Assembly: GCA_947628305.1 (NCBI GenBank)
Contig: CANQZG010000004.1
Location: 124,001-188,000, forward strand
Source of the DNA: an uncultured Muribaculaceae bacterium
Lineage (GTDB): Bacteria; Bacteroidota; Bacteroidia; Bacteroidales; Muribaculaceae
Direction of reading: 5' to 3'
Length of the DNA stretch: 64,000 nucleotides
The translations under genes and the position numbers were made by a program. Below, piece after piece: positions 60,462 to 64,000 of the stretch. Within the stretch, counting starts at the first letter, position 1, and each line of letters begins with the position of its first letter. Below the pieces are notes generated by a model that was not told the DNA's origin, made no database searches, and saw only the letters and a list, made by a program, of their open reading frames with translations.

Positions 60462-61569
60462 TTTTTCCTTCAAGTATTCTGAATACATGTTCAACTATTT
60501 TTTCATCGGAATCACGGTGGGCCATCCGCAAGATGTTGGCCGATAATTCATCGCGACGTTGGCTGTCATCAAGCAGTCTCTTGATTTCACCGGCCAACGA
60601 TGCCTGTGCGTCGCAATCAAGAATCATGACGGCTGCGTCACGGTTGACGAGTGCCTGGGCGTTCTTGCGTTGGTGGTCCTCGGCCACATTGGGGGAGGGT
60701 ATGAGGATTGTCGGCTTTCCGAGCAGTTGGAGTTCGGCGATTGTGCCCGCGCCCGCACGAGAGACGACAAGGTCGGCGGCGCGATAGGCTACGGCCATGT
60801 CGGCTATAAATGGTGTGGCCGTCACGTTGTCACGGTCCTTGGCTACTTCGGCGCAATGGTCGGCGTAGAGTTTGCCTGTCTGCCAGAGGAGGTTTGCACC
60901 GCATTCGTCTATGGTGTCGAGTGATGCCTCGACGCTTCGGTTGACAGTGCGTGCGCCAAGGCTGCCTCCGACAACGAGTACAAGCGGTTTGGTCTCGTCA
61001 AAGCCGAGAGCCTTCTTTGCCTCCTCCCGGGTCATTGAACATGACAAGAGTTCTTTTCTTACCGGGTTGCCTGTGACGCTGATTGCCTCGGCGGGGAAGA
61101 AACGTTCCATGCCGTCGTAGGCGACGCATATCGCCCTGGCTTTCTTGGCGAGCAGTTTGTTGGTGACCCCGGCGTAGGAATTTTGTTCCTGGAGGAGTGT
61201 CGGGATGCCTTTTTTCTGCGCCTCTTTTAGCATAGGGCCGCTCGCATACCCTCCCACGCCTATGGCGATATCGGGTTTGAAGTCACGTAACACGCCACGG
61301 GCGATGCGCATGCTTCGGAACAGTTTCAGCAATACGCCGAAATTGCGCCATATCCGGCGACGGTCAAATCCCGCCACGGGGAGTCCGACGATTTCATATC
61401 CGGCAGCGGGGACGCGCTCCATTTCCATGCGGTTTTCCGCGCCGACAAAAAGTATTTTGATTTCAGGGTCGCGACGGCGTAATGCGTTTGCGATTGACAG
61501 TGCGGGGAATATGTGTCCCCCCGTGCCTCCGCCGCTGACGAGTATGTGATATGACTTTTTTCCTGACAT
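60451..61569 (-). CDS. murG: UDP-GlcNAc: lipid I GlcNAc transferase
   Basis: Peripheral membrane glycosyltransferase that makes lipid II. The 372-residue protein shows SGGGTGGHIFPALSIANAL near residue 13, GVGGYASGPMLKEAQ near 103, LVVGGSLGARTVNRSV near 192, and the donor-binding VVSRAGAGTIAELQLLGKPT and LIPSPNVAEDHQRKNAQAL near 300. Standard length and order between ftsW (6-bp gap) and murC. Confidence 0.97.
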   Translation of the reverse strand: MSGKKSYHILVSGGGTGGHIFPALSIANALRRRDPEIKILFVGAENRMEMERVPAAGYEIVGLPVAGFDRRRIWRNFGVLLKLFRSMRIARGVLRDFKPDIAIGVGGYASGPMLKEAQKKGIPTLLQEQNSYAGVTNKLLAKKARAICVAYDGMERFFPAEAISVTGNPVRKELLSCSMTREEAKKALGFDETKPLVLVVGGSLGARTVNRSVEASLDTIDECGANLLWQTGKLYADHCAEVAKDRDNVTATPFIADMAVAYRAADLVVSRAGAGTIAELQLLGKPTILIPSPNVAEDHQRKNAQALVNRDAAVMILDCDAQASLAGEIKRLLDDSQRRDELSANILRMAHRDSDEKIVEHVFRILEGKNER

Positions 61570-61575
61570 ATTATT

Positions 61576-62850
61576 TTACAATTGAGTGGGGTTCTCGGCC
61601 TGCATCTGTTCAGGCAGAGAGTTTATTTCTTCCTTGATGAGGGCGCGTTTATCGGTGTGACGGACGGCGTAACGGCTCACGCTGAGCATTATGCCGAAAG
61701 CGATTGAGGTGATGAGGATTGAGGTACCCCCCTTTGAAATCAGGGGCAACGGTTGGCCTGACACCGGGAACACCCCGGTGACAATCGCCATGTGGAACAG
61801 GGCCTGGAACACTATCATGACGGCCATTCCGATGACAAGTAACGCCGGATAGGCCCTTGAACACCGAGATGCGATACCACTTGCCCTGGCGAGCAGCCAC
61901 AGATAGAGAATCAACACCACGATTCCCCCCACAAGTCCCGTGTCTTCGATTATAATCGAGAATATATAATCAGAGAATGCGAGCGGGAGACGCGCGGTCT
62001 CGCGCGAGTTCCCCGGAAAAACACCGAACACGCCACCGTTGGCCTGTGCCATGTAGGCGTACATCTCCTGACGGTTCTTGGCATCGATTTCCTGTTCATA
62101 CTTTGGTGTCGGGTCTTTGAAGCGTTCTATACGTGCCGCCCATGTGTCATGACGGCCATCCCCGTCCGATGGCTTGAACACCATGTATCCACCTGCAAAA
62201 ATCATATAGATGCCCACGACCGCGAGGAATTTGGAGAACTTGACACCGCCTATAAGCATCATTGACAATGATATGGCCATGAGCAACAGGGTGTTGGTCA
62301 GTCCTTGCTTTATAAGCAGCGAGCCGAACAGCATGATTGCGATTGCCGAGATGATGATTCCGCGGTCCTCGACACCTATGGCCTTGCGTTTCTGTGTGCG
62401 TGACATGACCCATGCCACGACGAGGACTGACGCGAGCTTGATGAACTCGGCGGGTTGAATCGCGATACCTATCGTGACACTGCGGCGTGCGCCGTTTATT
62501 ATTTCGCCCTTGAACATGACATACACCATCAGCGCGACACTGACGAAGGAGAACAACAGAGTCCAGCCGATGAACTTGCGATAGTGCATCCGGGAGATAA
62601 TCCACATGATGCCGAAGCCGCCGAGCAGCATCGCGACATGTCGCACGATAGGCCCGAATACACCTATCGATGACGATGCCACCTCACGCGATGATGCGCT
62701 GTAAAGTTCGACAACCGAGATGAGGCAGAGTGCGAGATATATTCCCCAAATGTGTTTGTCGCCGTGGCCGGTCATAGGGATGTCGGTGGCACGGGCTGAT
62801 GTGGTGTCACTGAGTTGTTGAGGTTCAAGCGAGGGTGTGATTTCTTGCAT
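61576..62850 (-). CDS. ftsW: Septal peptidoglycan polymerase FtsW (SEDS family)
   Basis: A 424-residue SEDS glycosyltransferase with about ten membrane spans. Landmarks are IWGIYLALCLISVVELYSAS near 33, the QPAEFIKLASVLVVAWVMSR motif near 130, QANGGVFGVFPGNSRETARL near 270 and GQPLPLISKGGTSILITSIA near 360, with the catalytic-type residues in the IQPAEFIKL segment. Hydrophilic ends include a short acidic C-terminus. Transcribed with the surrounding mur/fts genes. Confidence 0.95.
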   Translation of the reverse strand: MQEITPSLEPQQLSDTTSARATDIPMTGHGDKHIWGIYLALCLISVVELYSASSREVASSSIGVFGPIVRHVAMLLGGFGIMWIISRMHYRKFIGWTLLFSFVSVALMVYVMFKGEIINGARRSVTIGIAIQPAEFIKLASVLVVAWVMSRTQKRKAIGVEDRGIIISAIAIMLFGSLLIKQGLTNTLLLMAISLSMMLIGGVKFSKFLAVVGIYMIFAGGYMVFKPSDGDGRHDTWAARIERFKDPTPKYEQEIDAKNRQEMYAYMAQANGGVFGVFPGNSRETARLPLAFSDYIFSIIIEDTGLVGGIVVLILYLWLLARASGIASRCSRAYPALLVIGMAVMIVFQALFHMAIVTGVFPVSGQPLPLISKGGTSILITSIAFGIMLSVSRYAVRHTDKRALIKEEINSLPEQMQAENPTQL

Positions 62851-62872
62851 TGATATAAAGGGAGTTGAGAGG

Positions 62873-64000
62873 TTATTTGTTCGGGATGATTGATTTTACG
62901 GCGTTTTTAAACTTGGTTCCACGGTCCTCGTAACTGTTGAACAGGTCGAAACTTGCACAGCACGGCGACAGCAGCACCGTGTCGCCGTCGGTAGACTGTT
63001 CGCGACATGCCGCGATTGCGTCCTCAAGGGAGTGTGTCGAGATAACCGTGACACCGTTTTCTTTATTGAAATAGTTGACAATCTTGTCGTTATCCTTACC
63101 CATGGCAACGATGACCTTGACTTTGTCTTTGACGAGAGGGAGGATTTCGGAGTAGTCGTTTCCCTTGTCCTTCCCTCCGAGAATGAGTATGGTGGGGGTT
63201 GTCATGCTTTCAAGGGCATACCAGCAAGAGTTGACGTTGGTGGCCTTGGAGTCGTTGACCCAGCGCACTCCGTCAACGGTGGCGACATATTCGAGGCGAT
63301 GCTCCACGCCCTCGAAATTCTCAAGGGCGCGACGTATATCCTCTTTCCTGATGTCGAGGAGACAAGCCGACAGTCCGGCTGCCATTGAGTTGTAAAGGTT
63401 ATGCAGGCCGTTGAGTGACAGCTGTGCCACAGGGACTTTGAGCGAGTCTTCATCGGTGTCAAAGACAATCTCGGCCTCGTCATCGACGTAGGCGCGACAG
63501 CCGTTCTCATCGTGTTCGGCGAACGGGAACATGCGTGCCTCGGTCGAGACTTGGCGGAGTTGAGACTGTATCACCGGGTCGTCTTGCCAGAAAATGAATG
63601 CGTCCTCAGGTGTCAGGTTGCGCAGGATGCGGAACTTGGCGTTGATATAGTTTTGCATCTTGTACTCATATCGGTCGAGATGGTCGGGTGTTATATTGAG
63701 AATCACGGCTATGTTGGCTCTGAAGTCATACATGTTCTCCAATTGGAAACTCGACAGCTCGATGACATAGACATCATGGTGTTCACGTGCGACCTGCAAC
63801 GCGAGACTGCGGCCCACGTTCCCGGCGAGTCCTACGTTGATTCCCGCGTCACGAAGTATGTGGTAGGTGAGCAGTGTGGTCGTTGTCTTGCCGTTGGAGC
63901 CGGTGATACACACCATTTTGGCATCGGTGTAACGCCCTGCAAGTTCAATTTCGGAGATGACAGGGATGCCTTTGGCTGAAATCGCTTCCATTACAGGGGT
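62873..64000 (-). CDS. murD: UDP-N-acetylmuramoylalanine-D-glutamate ligase (cut by right edge)
   Basis: Adds D-glutamate to UDP-MurNAc-Ala. The frame continues past the right edge (TPVMEAISAKGIPVISEIEL), so the ATG at 63991 is internal; about 75 N-terminal residues are missing. Visible blocks are the ATP loop ITGSNGKTTTTLLTYHIL, LGLAGNVGRSLALQ, ELSSFQLENMYDFRANIAVI and LNITPDHLDRYEYKMQNYIN, WVNDSKATNVNSCWYALES and VLLSPCCASFDLFNSYEDRG. The pattern is a standard Mur ligase. Confidence 0.96.
   Translation of the reverse strand, partial: TPVMEAISAKGIPVISEIELAGRYTDAKMVCITGSNGKTTTTLLTYHILRDAGINVGLAGNVGRSLALQVAREHHDVYVIELSSFQLENMYDFRANIAVILNITPDHLDRYEYKMQNYINAKFRILRNLTPEDAFIFWQDDPVIQSQLRQVSTEARMFPFAEHDENGCRAYVDDEAEIVFDTDEDSLKVPVAQLSLNGLHNLYNSMAAGLSACLLDIRKEDIRRALENFEGVEHRLEYVATVDGVRWVNDSKATNVNSCWYALESMTTPTILILGGKDKGNDYSEILPLVKDKVKVIVAMGKDNDKIVNYFNKENGVTVISTHSLEDAIAACREQSTDGDTVLLSPCCASFDLFNSYEDRGTKFKNAVKSIIPNK

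Overview
The window looks like the chromosome of a gut Bacteroidales bacterium, most likely Muribaculaceae (S24-7). The family call is inference; the order call is firmer. It rests on a FimA/Mfa-type (type V) pilus operon, Bacteroidetes-style promoters (TTTG, 19-21 bp, TAnnTTTG), secreted proteins with type IX-secretion-like C-termini, a GH97 enzyme, Bacteroidetes-only families (DUF4271, DUF3575, DUF5119, DUF4906) and a Bacteroidetes-order division cluster. No prophage, integrative element, CRISPR array or complete insertion sequence was seen.

Layout. 1-4.3 kb, minus: MATE exporter (cut by the edge), panB, a GH3-like adenylating enzyme and an AT-rich AAA ATPase of the DUF4143 type. 4.5-6 kb, plus: a CI/LexA-like S24 repressor and a TPR protein. 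6.1-14.6 kb, plus: a complete type V pilus operon (DUF3575, DUF5119, three fimbrillin-like lipoproteins, DUF4906 tip-like protein) behind a promoter with a G9 tract. 14.6-18.2 kb, minus: a second DUF4143 ATPase, WbqC-like protein and signal peptidase I. 18.3-31.2 kb, plus: a 1,499-residue FN3 surface protein, a BspA-like leucine-rich protein, trmB, an Mrp ATPase, endonuclease I, a radical SAM protein and three consecutive FKBP isomerases aimed at three compartments. 31.5-36.6 kb: mscL, gapA, two small overlapping divergent genes, recA and an SH3-like secreted protein. 36.5-41.1 kb, minus: tatD, yidD, rnpA, hemD, DUF4271, LOG, manC. 41.2 kb: GH97. 43.2-49.6 kb, minus: vsr-mutS and GT2-ribF-HAD-sirtuin, joined by 4-bp overlaps. 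49.6-55.3 kb: a repeat-rich stretch with gene remnants, two lipoproteins, a long-hairpin RNA candidate, a RecD-like helicase, tRNA-Asp and a small beta-barrel protein. 55.3-64 kb, minus: division/cell-wall cluster ftsZ-ftsA-ftsQ-murC-murG-ftsW-murD (murD cut by the edge).

Small repeats are the most distinctive content. (i) Each DUF4143 ATPase gene is preceded by its own array of short direct repeats at exact spacing (3 copies at 32 bp, 4 copies at 33 bp); I know of no description of this. (ii) A family of paired GTAG-headed hairpins (REP/BIME-like) fills most long intergenic gaps, with stems that differ between copies but stay paired. (iii) A 221-bp MITE-like element with ~36-bp inverted ends has a second, short copy beside decayed genes. 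(iv) A ~165-nt rod-shaped RNA candidate has a consensus promoter and a terminator-like end. (v) The pilus operon has a G9 tract where the promoter -33 element should be and a perfect 30-bp palindrome inside one pilin gene.

All calls come from reading the sequence and recalled family knowledge; no search or folding program was run.
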